DNA from: a virus
Length of the DNA: 28,403 nt
Virus record (IMG/VR): IMGVR_UViG_3300017527_000567
Coordinates: 1 to 28,403 of that record
Strand: one strand, 5' to 3'
Shown: one piece after another, positions 6,730 through 13,629 of the stretch
How the letters are laid out: each line of letters begins with the position of its first letter
How positions within the stretch are numbered: the stretch's first letter is position 1
Position numbers and translations under genes: made by a program
The notes under the pieces: model-generated
Told to the model about the DNA's origin: nothing
Database searches by the model: none
Seen by the model: the letters and a program-made list of their open reading frames with translations, nothing else

Positions 6730-7361
6730 TGCAATTTTTAATAAGTGAAACATTAAACAGCAAAGTTTATACGCCTAGATTAGAGGTTGAAATAAATGAA
6801 AGCTCTATAAATGAAACATTAGAAAGAATTGATACTGAAGGCGATACTATAAATATTGTGTTTTTATCTGTGCTATCTCAAGAAAGTATTTCTATTTTAA
6901 ATAATATAATTGCTAGTCATAATGGCGAATCATACCCAAAGGAACATCATGTGCAAAAGGTTGAAATTAATACACCTATTGTAAACAATGCTTTTGCAAA
7001 TAAAGGTAATCATCATTTTAGGGGTACGGGTAAAAAATACATTTGTAACGCCAATGCAACAACGTCTTGTGAGTTTGAACTGTCTTATACACACGTAAAG
7101 TTTAACGGTGTTAATATTTTAAACGGTAATATTGGTGATACTTGCAACTTAAAAGTTTTGGATAATGCTTCTGGTACATTCTCAACTATACCAAATTATA
7201 CTTTAGATCAATTTGGTTTTGATTGGAACATTACTGACTCAAAAGAATTATTGCCATATGTAGCAGACTTGTATCAAACAATGAGAATAGTAATTGAATA
7301 CACAAATAACACAGGTAGTGAAACAGAGATTTTTGTTAACTACTATATACATGAAGAGTAA
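6729..7361 (+). CDS. Hypothetical virion protein
   Basis: 210 residues, starting in a TAATG overlap with the collagen-like fibre gene. N-terminal alpha/beta segment (INETLERIDTEGDTINIVFLSVLSQ), then a beta-rich remainder with two cysteines in CNANATTSCEFEL and a third in GDTCNLKV. The content resembles a beta-sandwich structural module, without repeats or transmembrane segments. No family recognised. Because it is coupled to the fibre gene and precedes the connector genes, it is most simply a fibre-associated or decoration protein; its N-terminal part could be the attachment domain. Confidence 0.55.
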   Translation: MQFLISETLNSKVYTPRLEVEINESSINETLERIDTEGDTINIVFLSVLSQESISILNNIIASHNGESYPKEHHVQKVEINTPIVNNAFANKGNHHFRGTGKKYICNANATTSCEFELSYTHVKFNGVNILNGNIGDTCNLKVLDNASGTFSTIPNYTLDQFGFDWNITDSKELLPYVADLYQTMRIVIEYTNNTGSETEIFVNYYIHEE

Positions 7362-7362
7362 A

Positions 7363-7842
7363 ATGAGAATTATAACTATAGGTTTTTCAACACCAAAAAG
7401 GCTTAAACTAGCTTCTAGTTTAATAAGATGTTTTGAAAATTCTAGTTATTCGCATATATACATTAAAATGGAAGCATCATCTGATAGTAAACTACCTTTT
7501 GCAAAGGTGTTTCAAGCAAGTCATGGTGACGTTAATGCTGTTTCATATGATGTATTTAAAGAAAGCAACAAGATATTCCACGAATATGAGATTGTGGTAA
7601 CAAGTGAAAAGTACTTTGAAGTAGCTACATGGTTATGGCATCAACTAGGTAAACCATATGGTTTTTTGCAATTGCTTGGAATTGCCTTTAAGGTCAAGTT
7701 AAGTAACAATAGAAATGATAGATTTATTTGTTCTGAACTAGCTGGTATGATTTTAAAGACTTTTTTAAACTATGACATAAGCGAGTCTCTTGATTATATA
7801 GGTTTAAATGATGTTAAAGATATTTTAGAGAATAGAGGGTGA
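7363..7842 (+). CDS. Permuted NlpC/P60-like (YiiX/YebB-type) papain-fold hydrolase
   Basis: 159 residues from ATG 7363 (ATG 7351 is an in-frame alternative inside the previous gene; the longer frame to 7294 is not supported). The opening IGFSTPKRLKLASSLIRCFE and SYSHIYIKM place the catalytic His at 31, and the last conserved motif FICSEL places the nucleophile Cys at 123. His before Cys is the order of the circularly permuted papain-like amidases (YiiX/YebB group). GKPYGFLQLLG and the closing IGLNDVKDIL also match that family. These enzymes cut amide or acyl bonds in peptidoglycan or lipids. No signal peptide or lysis neighbour is seen; it lies between fibre genes and connector genes, so it may be a virion-borne wall-opening enzyme or act in maturation. 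Substrate is not determinable here. Confidence 0.7.
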   Translation: MRIITIGFSTPKRLKLASSLIRCFENSSYSHIYIKMEASSDSKLPFAKVFQASHGDVNAVSYDVFKESNKIFHEYEIVVTSEKYFEVATWLWHQLGKPYGFLQLLGIAFKVKLSNNRNDRFICSELAGMILKTFLNYDISESLDYIGLNDVKDILENRG

Positions 7843-7844
7843 AA

Positions 7845-8639
7845 ATGAGCGACTTATTAGTAATGCATAACGACAACGGATCATTTACGGATTACTCGAG
7901 AGATGCAAAGGATTATTTAAGAGATGATTTTAACATTGTATTTGAATCTGCTAATGATGTTCTTTATATCGGTTTATATAAGCCTTTTGGTGATTTTTAT
8001 ATTGAAATTGATACACCAACAACTCCAGGAGAACTTTCCTTCGAAATAAATGGAAATCCTGTTGCTGTTCAAGATGATACAAAGAATCTTTCTAGATCTG
8101 GATTTATGAAGTTCGAAAAGCCTTATAATTGGGCATCTTCATCGATTAATGGTGTAGAGGCTTATTGGCTTCAAGTAGATTCATCAATTGATTTTGATAT
8201 TAACTTTAGAGGAATCAATGTTGTTTTCTCTGACGATAACGATCTAGCACAAGAAATGAGGAATATTGATGCATTAAAAGCAAAAGGTGATAATTCATTT
8301 ATTGCTTACCATGTAGCTTCTAGAAATGAGATTATCCAGAGTTTAAGAAATGGTGGATACAGCAAAAGATTCGATGATATGGTGGCAAATATAACTAAGT
8401 GGGATATTCTCGACCTTGGAGAGATTCGCCAAGCTTCTAAGTATCTAGCACTGGCAAAAATATGTTTCGATATATCTTTAAATGTTGATGATAAGTTTTA
8501 TTCTAAGTTTAGAGATTATGAAGGAATGTTTGGAGCAGCTTTTAAGTTGTTTTATCTAAAGCTAGATCAAAATGATGATGGCAAATATGAAGAACAAGAA
8601 GATTTAACCGACGGAACAATAGAGATTCTAAGAGTATGA
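7845..8639 (+). CDS. Head-tail connector (neck) protein
   Basis: 264 residues from ATG 7845, preferred over GTG 7839 because GAGG at 7835-7838 has proper spacing only to the ATG. The N-terminal 130 residues form a beta-rich carbohydrate-binding-like domain (EAYWLQVDSSIDFDI). The C-terminal half is helical: WDILDLGEIRQASKYLALAK followed by a YLK-type helix and an acidic DQNDDGKYEEQE tail. Helix bundles of this kind, with 'W-D-x-x-D-L ... A-x-x-Y-x-(A/L)-(L)' and a negatively charged end, occur in gp6/gp15-type connectors that seat below the portal. It overlaps the next gene by 4 bases and precedes the tail terminator, the normal position of an adaptor. Fusion of an extra N-terminal domain is somewhat unusual. 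Confidence 0.55.
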   Translation: MSDLLVMHNDNGSFTDYSRDAKDYLRDDFNIVFESANDVLYIGLYKPFGDFYIEIDTPTTPGELSFEINGNPVAVQDDTKNLSRSGFMKFEKPYNWASSSINGVEAYWLQVDSSIDFDINFRGINVVFSDDNDLAQEMRNIDALKAKGDNSFIAYHVASRNEIIQSLRNGGYSKRFDDMVANITKWDILDLGEIRQASKYLALAKICFDISLNVDDKFYSKFRDYEGMFGAAFKLFYLKLDQNDDGKYEEQEDLTDGTIEILRV

Positions 8640-9052
8640 TAAGCGACATAAGAGCATATTTTAATGAACAAGTAATTATGGTTGATCCAGACTTACTAGC
8701 CTATGAGAACGATTTATTCGGCAACAATGATACAACTGAGCCTAGAGCAGAAAAATATTATAACCTTGTTATAGGGGTAAATACGCCATCGAGAGACGGC
8801 AATTCTCATTGGGATGAAATAAATACCCAACTTACTATTCATTCAGAAGAAACAACCGACTTAATTGGTGCATTTGATGCACTGTATGACAAAGCAATCG
8901 ACATAAAGGATTGCATAATTGATACGAAAAATTACAATCAAAGATTTAACGATATAGAATTCATTCTATTAGAGCCTATAGAAGAGTTGACTAATGACAA
9001 CTCGATTAAAGTTCGATTAGAATTTATTGTAAGAAGAAATTTCACTTTTTAA
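8636..9052 (+). CDS. Tail terminator protein
   Basis: 138 residues, ATGA overlap with the connector gene. The pattern is a short N-terminal helix, a (W/Y)-rich strand (YYNLVIGVNT), a second strand after NSHWDEINTQLTIHS, a central helix (GAFDALYDKAIDIKDCI) and a final strand pair ending VRLEFIVRRNFTF. This alpha/beta layout, about 135-residue length and final R-R-(N)-F strand are typical of tail-terminator/tail-completion proteins that cap the tube. The gene ends 11 bases before the major tail protein start, the usual order of terminator then tube. No motif is diagnostic on its own. Confidence 0.65.
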   Translation: MISDIRAYFNEQVIMVDPDLLAYENDLFGNNDTTEPRAEKYYNLVIGVNTPSRDGNSHWDEINTQLTIHSEETTDLIGAFDALYDKAIDIKDCIIDTKNYNQRFNDIEFILLEPIEELTNDNSIKVRLEFIVRRNFTF

Positions 9053-9063
9053 GGAGTAAACAA

Positions 9064-9969
9064 ATGGCAAGTACAACACAATCATCAAACCAAGTTCTAG
9101 AAGCTATGGTTTGGTATTACGGAAAACGCCAGTGCAGATCAATCCAATTTGTTGACGATGTAGCAGGATCTGTGGCTGGAGAGTATTTTGAATTAAACGC
9201 AATCGATGAAGACTATTCAGAAAAGAAGTATCTTTTTTGGCTTGATGATTCTTCAGCTTCAGCACCGACACCAGATGCTGACCAGACTTTAGTTGCAGTT
9301 GCATATTCGCAAGGCGATAGTGCAAGTGTTATTGCAGGATTGTTTGAAACAGCAGCTGAAAATTATGAATTTAGTGTTTCTAATACTGAAGGTCTTTCAG
9401 TTGTTGAAAACAAATTCCTTGGATTAATTTCTGCTGAAGATAATGCTAATGCACCAAGCGAAACTTTTACAATCCTTCAAGCATCTTCGGGTGGATCTTT
9501 AGGAGCTATTGCTCAAGGTGGAGCGACAATTTCAACTGAACAATCTCTAGAAGATATTTTTAGAGACGATGAAGGTGATATTATCCAAGATCAAATTCTA
9601 AAAGGTGCAGGAGTTTCAGGTGAACTTCAAGCAGCGGAAATGACAACTGCTAATTGGGAATCATTAGTTGGAGCGGCTTTTGGTGATACTCATACAGAAA
9701 ATTCTAGCGACTTCCAGGGATACGGAACTAGCAAATTATATCAATCATCATTTTCTTATGCCGGTCAATTAGTTGGGCATCCAAAAAGACTGCCTAACAG
9801 TGATAGAAATTCTGATATTTGTATCTGGAAAACAGTTTCAAATATGTCAGACATTAATTACTCTGGATCAGAGGTTCAAGTTGGATCATTTAGTTTTCAA
9901 GCTTTACCTGATAAGAGTAAGCCAGATGCAATTAATTTATTTGCTAGAGGCGATCACAGTTTACTTTAA
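9064..9969 (+). CDS. Major tail (tube) protein
   Basis: 301 residues with a strong AAGGAG at 9051-9056 before ATG 9064. The composition is beta-rich and acidic. A first domain (about residues 1-125) includes SVAGEYFELNAI and YLFWLDDSS; the second (about 130-300) has TFTILQASSGGS, a helix region DIIQDQILKGAG and a C-terminal domain with VGSFSFQALPDKSKPD. The immunoglobulin-like second part and size fit siphophage tube proteins carrying an extra domain. Position between the tail terminator and the frameshifted chaperone pair is the standard siphophage order and is the best evidence. It is followed by a stable hairpin, as often for very highly expressed virion genes. Confidence 0.75.
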   Translation: MASTTQSSNQVLEAMVWYYGKRQCRSIQFVDDVAGSVAGEYFELNAIDEDYSEKKYLFWLDDSSASAPTPDADQTLVAVAYSQGDSASVIAGLFETAAENYEFSVSNTEGLSVVENKFLGLISAEDNANAPSETFTILQASSGGSLGAIAQGGATISTEQSLEDIFRDDEGDIIQDQILKGAGVSGELQAAEMTTANWESLVGAAFGDTHTENSSDFQGYGTSKLYQSSFSYAGQLVGHPKRLPNSDRNSDICIWKTVSNMSDINYSGSEVQVGSFSFQALPDKSKPDAINLFARGDHSLL

Positions 9970-9977
9970 TATAATCA

Positions 9978-10008
9978 ATTTGGGTGGTTTTGAGAGAGCC
10001 ATCCAAAT
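9978..10008 (+). terminator. Stem-loop after major tail gene (attenuator-like)
   Basis: A 12-base-pair stem, ATTTGGGTGGTT (9978-9989) with AGCCATCCAAAT (9997-10008), two of the pairs G-U, closes a 7-base loop. No T-run follows (ATAAAATGG instead), so this is not a standard intrinsic terminator. It lies between the tail protein stop and the chaperone start and could stabilise the upstream mRNA end or reduce downstream expression. Confidence 0.55.
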
Positions 10009-10025
10009 ATAAAATGGGGAACAAC

Positions 10026-10262
10026 ATGGTTTTAGATGATAAAGTTTTAGAAGTTACACTGAATGGTATTAAATACGTTTTAACTTATCCTAGCGTAGAT
10101 CGACTAGAGATAATGGCTGAAGAAGAAAAGAAAGGAACAAATAATGTTGCTATTCTTAGAGAAATGCTAATTGAATGTGGATTACCAGAAAAACCAGTTA
10201 GAAAGTTACAAGCATGGCACATGCAAGCCTTGGCAAAGGAACTAACTAGTACGGGAAAGTAA
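10026..10262 (+). CDS. Tail assembly chaperone, short form (lambda gpG-like)
   Basis: 78 residues from ATG 10026, chosen because GGGGA at 10016-10020 lies 5 bases upstream; ATG 10014 is in frame but has no site. Sequence begins LDDKVLEVTLNGIKYVLTYP, a beta-hairpin typical of tail-chaperone N-termini, then a helical acidic/basic stretch. It ends ...STGK followed by TAA, and the last codons contain the G GGA AAG slippery heptamer. Chaperones of this type coat the tape measure protein during tail assembly and are not in the virion. Location between major tail and tape measure genes is exactly that of lambda G/T. It is shorter than lambda gpG, but small versions are common. Confidence 0.8.
   Translation: MVLDDKVLEVTLNGIKYVLTYPSVDRLEIMAEEEKKGTNNVAILREMLIECGLPEKPVRKLQAWHMQALAKELTSTGK
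10253..10259 (+). promoter_or_regulatory. Programmed -1 frameshift site, GGGAAAG
   Basis: The heptamer G GGA AAG is in the reading frame of the short chaperone (codons GGA at 10254 and AAG at 10257) two codons before its stop, and equals the slippery sequence of the lambda G-T frameshift. The -1 frame is open from 10250 through 10582, so slippage continues as VINRFHVTMARF. No strong downstream stem was recognised by eye. Confidence 0.85.
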
Positions 10263-10582
10263 TAAACAGGTTTCACGTCACGATGGCTAGGTTTATGCAT
10301 TACTACGGCTATAAAAGAAGTGAAGTTTTGAAGCTTGAAGCAAGAGAATATGATTTCCTTTGCAAATGCATGATAAAAGCTAAAGCCAATGACGATCTTG
10401 AGGATTTGGAAATTGTTTCTTATCCACACTTAAAAGATTCGAAGGCTAGAAATAGTGCAAGAGATAGATTAGTTAAACGAGCAGAAACTCTTGAGGAATT
10501 AGAAGAAAGGATTGTGACAAGTGATGATCTTATAATGAATGGAATCAAACTTGGAAACATAAAAGACCACATTAAGGATTAA
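10259..10582 (+). CDS. Tail assembly chaperone extension (lambda gpT-like), made by -1 frameshift
   Basis: After slippage at 10253-10259, decoding continues at GTA 10259 and gives 107 further residues, so the fused product is about 185 residues. An ATG at 10283 lies in this frame, but no ribosome site precedes it, so independent translation is unlikely. The extension is helical and charged: YGYKRSEVLKLEAREYDFL, KAKANDDLEDLEI and a Lys/Glu-rich end. In lambda the fused G-T form bridges the tape measure protein to tube subunits; only a small fraction of ribosomes make it. It stops one base before the tape measure start region (10584). The role is well supported by gene order plus the slippery site. 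Confidence 0.8.
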   Translation, partial: VINRFHVTMARFMHYYGYKRSEVLKLEAREYDFLCKCMIKAKANDDLEDLEIVSYPHLKDSKARNSARDRLVKRAETLEELEERIVTSDDLIMNGIKLGNIKDHIKD

Positions 10583-10583
10583 G

Positions 10584-12389
10584 ATGGCAAATACTATAAC
10601 TGTTGAGCTAAATTTAGATGATAAAACAGCAAAAACAAAGCTGAATAAATTTGAACAAAAAGCCAAACAAAAAGGTTCACAAGCCGGAGAATCTTTTGGA
10701 AAAGGTTTTGCAAAGTCTTTTGCGGGTAATGTCGGAGCTAATCTAGTTGGAGCGGCTTTTAGAGGCATAACATCGGAACTTGGAAATATAGTTAAAGCTG
10801 GTCAAAGCCTAGAAGTAATAGAAGTTCAATTTCAAACTCTTTTAAAATCTTCAAAATTAGCACAAAAACAATTAAGTGATTTACAAGACTTCGCTGCTTC
10901 AACTCCATTTCAAATAGAAGGTTTGGCAGTATCAACAAGACAATTATTATCTTTTGGTGTAGCTCAAGAAAAAATCATTCCTACATTAAGACAATTAGGG
11001 GATTTAGCGGCGGCTTCAGGATCTAGAATAGATGAACTAACAATTCCATTTGGAAGATTGGTTTCAACTCAAAAATTAACATTAATAGAATTAGATAAAT
11101 TTGCCGATAGAGGTATTAATCTATTCGGTCAATTATCAAAACAAACAGGTATATCTTTAGGAGAAATCAGAGACGCTGTTTCTAAAGGTCAAATTCCTTT
11201 TAGTGAATTTACAAAAGCTCTAGACACATTAACTGGTAAGGGTGGATTATTTTTCAATGCAACACAAAAGCAATCGAAAACTCTTTCTGGTGTATTATCA
11301 ACTCTAGGCGATAATCTATTTAATCTTAGAGCAAATTTAGGAAAACTTTTTTCTCCATTAATAATAAAGGCGGCTGAAGCTTTAACGAAATCATTTCAAA
11401 GTCTCGGTAAGAGTGTTAAGGAAATAAAAATTCAAGATGTTCAAAAAGACTTCGTTGCATTTAATCGTGGTGTTATTGATTACCTTATTCAGCCATTGGA
11501 ATTATTTGGAAACATTGGAAAGATAGTTTTTGATGGAGTTAGATTAGCAATTCAAGGCGTTGTTGCTTCATTAGGTTTTCTAGGTGGTAAAATAGCAGAC
11601 TTCTTGAACAAATTAAGAATAGACAACGATACAACTAAAGGTTTGCAAAATTTTTCTGAAACAAGTGCGAAGGTGTTTGAAGATTTTGCAAATCAAGCTA
11701 ATGCTTCTGTTGGATCTGTATTTGATACACCTATTTCAGATAAAGCGGCAATGTTCAATGATGAACTTTCAACTGCACTAGAAACGACGAAAGCAATAAC
11801 AACAAATGCAATGAGCAATGTTAAAACAAGCTTAAAAACATTACCAAAAGAACTTTCAAAAACAGCAATAGCAGCTAATAGAATAATAAATACTGGAATA
11901 TCAAAAACAATTGCAGGTGGAATTCAAAATGTAATTCAATCGATTGCTAAAGGTGAAAATGCCTTAGAAAATTTTGGCAAGTTCTTATTATCGACATTCG
12001 GTGATCTTGCAATCCAATTAGGAACATTTTATATTGCTCAAGGTGTAGCTCAAGCGGCGTTAATATCTCTAGGAGAGCCGGCTTCACAAATAGCTGCAGG
12101 AGCGGCGTTAGTTGCACTTGGATCTATAATGAAAGCTTTTGCCGGTGGTGGAAGTTCTGGAGCTTCATCAAGTAATTCTGCAACTGGTGGTGGAGCACTT
12201 GCAACACAATCAGAAAGTGGATTAGCAACTAGCGAGGATTTACAAGATCGACAAACATCAACAGTTTTCAACATAGAAGTTCAAGGATCACTTGTTCAAC
12301 AAGAAGAACTTGGAAGATTTATAACAGAAGTTCAAAACGAATCGAGAGAAAAGAACGGAATAATTGATACAAATGTAAGGATAGCTTAA
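10584..12389 (+). CDS. Tape measure protein
   Basis: 601 residues, ATG at 10584 after AAGGATTAAG. The N-terminal domain (VELNLDDKTAKTKLNKFEQKA, then GQSLEVIEVQFQTLLKSS and STPFQIEGLAVSTRQLLSFG, and IDELTIPFGRLVSTQKL) matches the conserved phage tape-measure N-terminal domain. The middle is amphipathic helix, and about residues 465-520 are strongly hydrophobic (AIQLGTFYIAQGVAQAALI and AAGAALVALGSIMKAFAGG), suited to membrane insertion during DNA delivery. At about 1.5 angstrom per residue this length would specify a tail of roughly 90 nm, which is an estimate. No lysozyme or peptidase motif is visible. It follows the chaperone genes and overlaps the next gene by TAATG-type coupling. Confidence 0.92.
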   Translation: MANTITVELNLDDKTAKTKLNKFEQKAKQKGSQAGESFGKGFAKSFAGNVGANLVGAAFRGITSELGNIVKAGQSLEVIEVQFQTLLKSSKLAQKQLSDLQDFAASTPFQIEGLAVSTRQLLSFGVAQEKIIPTLRQLGDLAAASGSRIDELTIPFGRLVSTQKLTLIELDKFADRGINLFGQLSKQTGISLGEIRDAVSKGQIPFSEFTKALDTLTGKGGLFFNATQKQSKTLSGVLSTLGDNLFNLRANLGKLFSPLIIKAAEALTKSFQSLGKSVKEIKIQDVQKDFVAFNRGVIDYLIQPLELFGNIGKIVFDGVRLAIQGVVASLGFLGGKIADFLNKLRIDNDTTKGLQNFSETSAKVFEDFANQANASVGSVFDTPISDKAAMFNDELSTALETTKAITTNAMSNVKTSLKTLPKELSKTAIAANRIINTGISKTIAGGIQNVIQSIAKGENALENFGKFLLSTFGDLAIQLGTFYIAQGVAQAALISLGEPASQIAAGAALVALGSIMKAFAGGGSSGASSSNSATGGGALATQSESGLATSEDLQDRQTSTVFNIEVQGSLVQQEELGRFITEVQNESREKNGIIDTNVRIA

Positions 12390-13153
12390 TGAGCATTGAA
12401 ACATATTCGGCTTTTACTTATGGGCACACAATAACAGATGATAATAAGTTTATAAATATAAACGAAGGATCTGGAGAGATTGCATGTGTCATTGAAATTG
12501 GAAGTTATAGTTTGGGAGAGTTTGTAAACAAGGTTTCCGAAGCTCTTAATAATAGTGGAAGTCTAGAATACGATGTTTCGATAGATAGAAACACCAGGAA
12601 GATTACAATTTCATCAACTTCAGCCTTTGATTTACTTATTTCATCTGGAGCAAATGCATCAAGTTCGGCTTATGAATTAATTGGCTTTACTGGTGCAGAT
12701 CAAACAGGTTTATTAACTTACGAAGGAGATGAATCAAGTGGTGAATATTATCAGCCACAAAACATACTACAATCGTACATTGATTTCACTCAAAGCTTTA
12801 AAACAACTAATGCCTCAGTGAATCAATCAGCCTCTGGAGTTGTTGAAGTTGTAAGTTATGGGAAAATACGATTCATGAATTGTAATATTGCACCCATAAG
12901 AGACGGTGAAAACTTCGGATTCATGTTAGACGATCTTCAAGCAGAACAAAACATACTTAATTTTATAAATTATGCGTCAAGCAAAGCAAAAATCGAGTTT
13001 ATACCCGACGTCAACAATCCTAGCACTTTTACAAAATGCTTGTTAGAATCAACTAGAGAAAGTAAACAAGGCGTCGATTTCGATTTGAAACCATATCAAA
13101 AACTATTTAAGTGGTATCAGTCTGGAGCATTGACTTTTAGGGAGCTAAAATAA
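12389..13153 (+). CDS. Tail-tip / distal tail-like protein
   Basis: 254 residues, coupled to the tape measure gene (its ATG overlaps the stop). N-terminal half is beta-rich: INEGSGEIACVIEIGSYSLG, then a helix FVNKVSEALNNSG, and IDRNTRKITISSTSAFDLL, a strand-rich motif ('S-(Y)-(S/T)-L-x-E-(F) ... (V)-(D/N)-R-x-T-(R)-K-I-T-I-(S)') that is widespread in siphophage tail proteins after the tape measure. The C-terminal half includes GKIRFMNCNIAPIRDGENFG and ends with a WYQSGALTFRELK segment. Likely a baseplate or distal tail protein that joins tube and hub. Exact class is not certain. Confidence 0.6.
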   Translation: MSIETYSAFTYGHTITDDNKFININEGSGEIACVIEIGSYSLGEFVNKVSEALNNSGSLEYDVSIDRNTRKITISSTSAFDLLISSGANASSSAYELIGFTGADQTGLLTYEGDESSGEYYQPQNILQSYIDFTQSFKTTNASVNQSASGVVEVVSYGKIRFMNCNIAPIRDGENFGFMLDDLQAEQNILNFINYASSKAKIEFIPDVNNPSTFTKCLLESTRESKQGVDFDLKPYQKLFKWYQSGALTFRELK

Positions 13154-13629
13154 TGCCTATAGTATTTGGATCAAAATTACAGTCTCAAATTGCAAACGAA
13201 ACTTGGCTTGATAAAACGCAAGACGATGCAACAGTTGGAAAGGTATCACTTAACGAGCCTTCATCTTCATCAATTTCAGATGCTCAACTTCAAATAAACA
13301 AAAATAAGAAAGTTATATTTGGCGAATCAACTAAATCAGATGGCGATCAATTGACACCCGACACCGAATCAATGGATCAAGAATTCAGAATGATAGGAAA
13401 CGGAGCTCCAGTAACATTGAATGCACTTCCTTTTGATTCACAACCTTTAGACGGAGCTGACATTAAACTTATTGGTCATTCCGATAGTTTTTCTGTTACG
13501 ATTTCACTTAATGATTCGCAGTATGGTTGTTATATAAATGGTGATGCAACTTTAAAAAGAGGTTACATTTTATCACTTCGATACAATGATGAACTTGAGA
13601 GATATTTAGAGATTGGGAGAAATTTTTAA
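13153..13629 (+). CDS. Tail-tip accessory protein
   Basis: 158 residues; ATG overlaps the previous stop (TAATG). Low-complexity Ser/Asp/Asn-rich N-terminal half (SLNEPSSSSISDAQLQINKN), then a beta domain with TLNALPFDSQPLDGADIKLIGHSDSFSVTI and a final ERYLEIGRNF strand. The 'G-A-D-I-x-L-x-G-x-S' turn-rich domain resembles small adaptor proteins placed between tail tip and fibre. It is coupled to both neighbours. No family recognised; an attachment subunit for the next, large fibre is a reasonable guess. Confidence 0.5.
   Translation: MPIVFGSKLQSQIANETWLDKTQDDATVGKVSLNEPSSSSISDAQLQINKNKKVIFGESTKSDGDQLTPDTESMDQEFRMIGNGAPVTLNALPFDSQPLDGADIKLIGHSDSFSVTISLNDSQYGCYINGDATLKRGYILSLRYNDELERYLEIGRNF

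Noticed and set aside
9773-10012. Rightward ORF overlapping the major tail gene
   Set aside because: Out of frame with the strong tail gene, hydrophobic shadow sequence with no ribosome site.
10283-10582. Independent gene starting at ATG 10283
   Set aside because: No ribosome site is near it, and the frame is continuous with the preceding chaperone through the GGGAAAG site, so it is better read as the frameshift extension.
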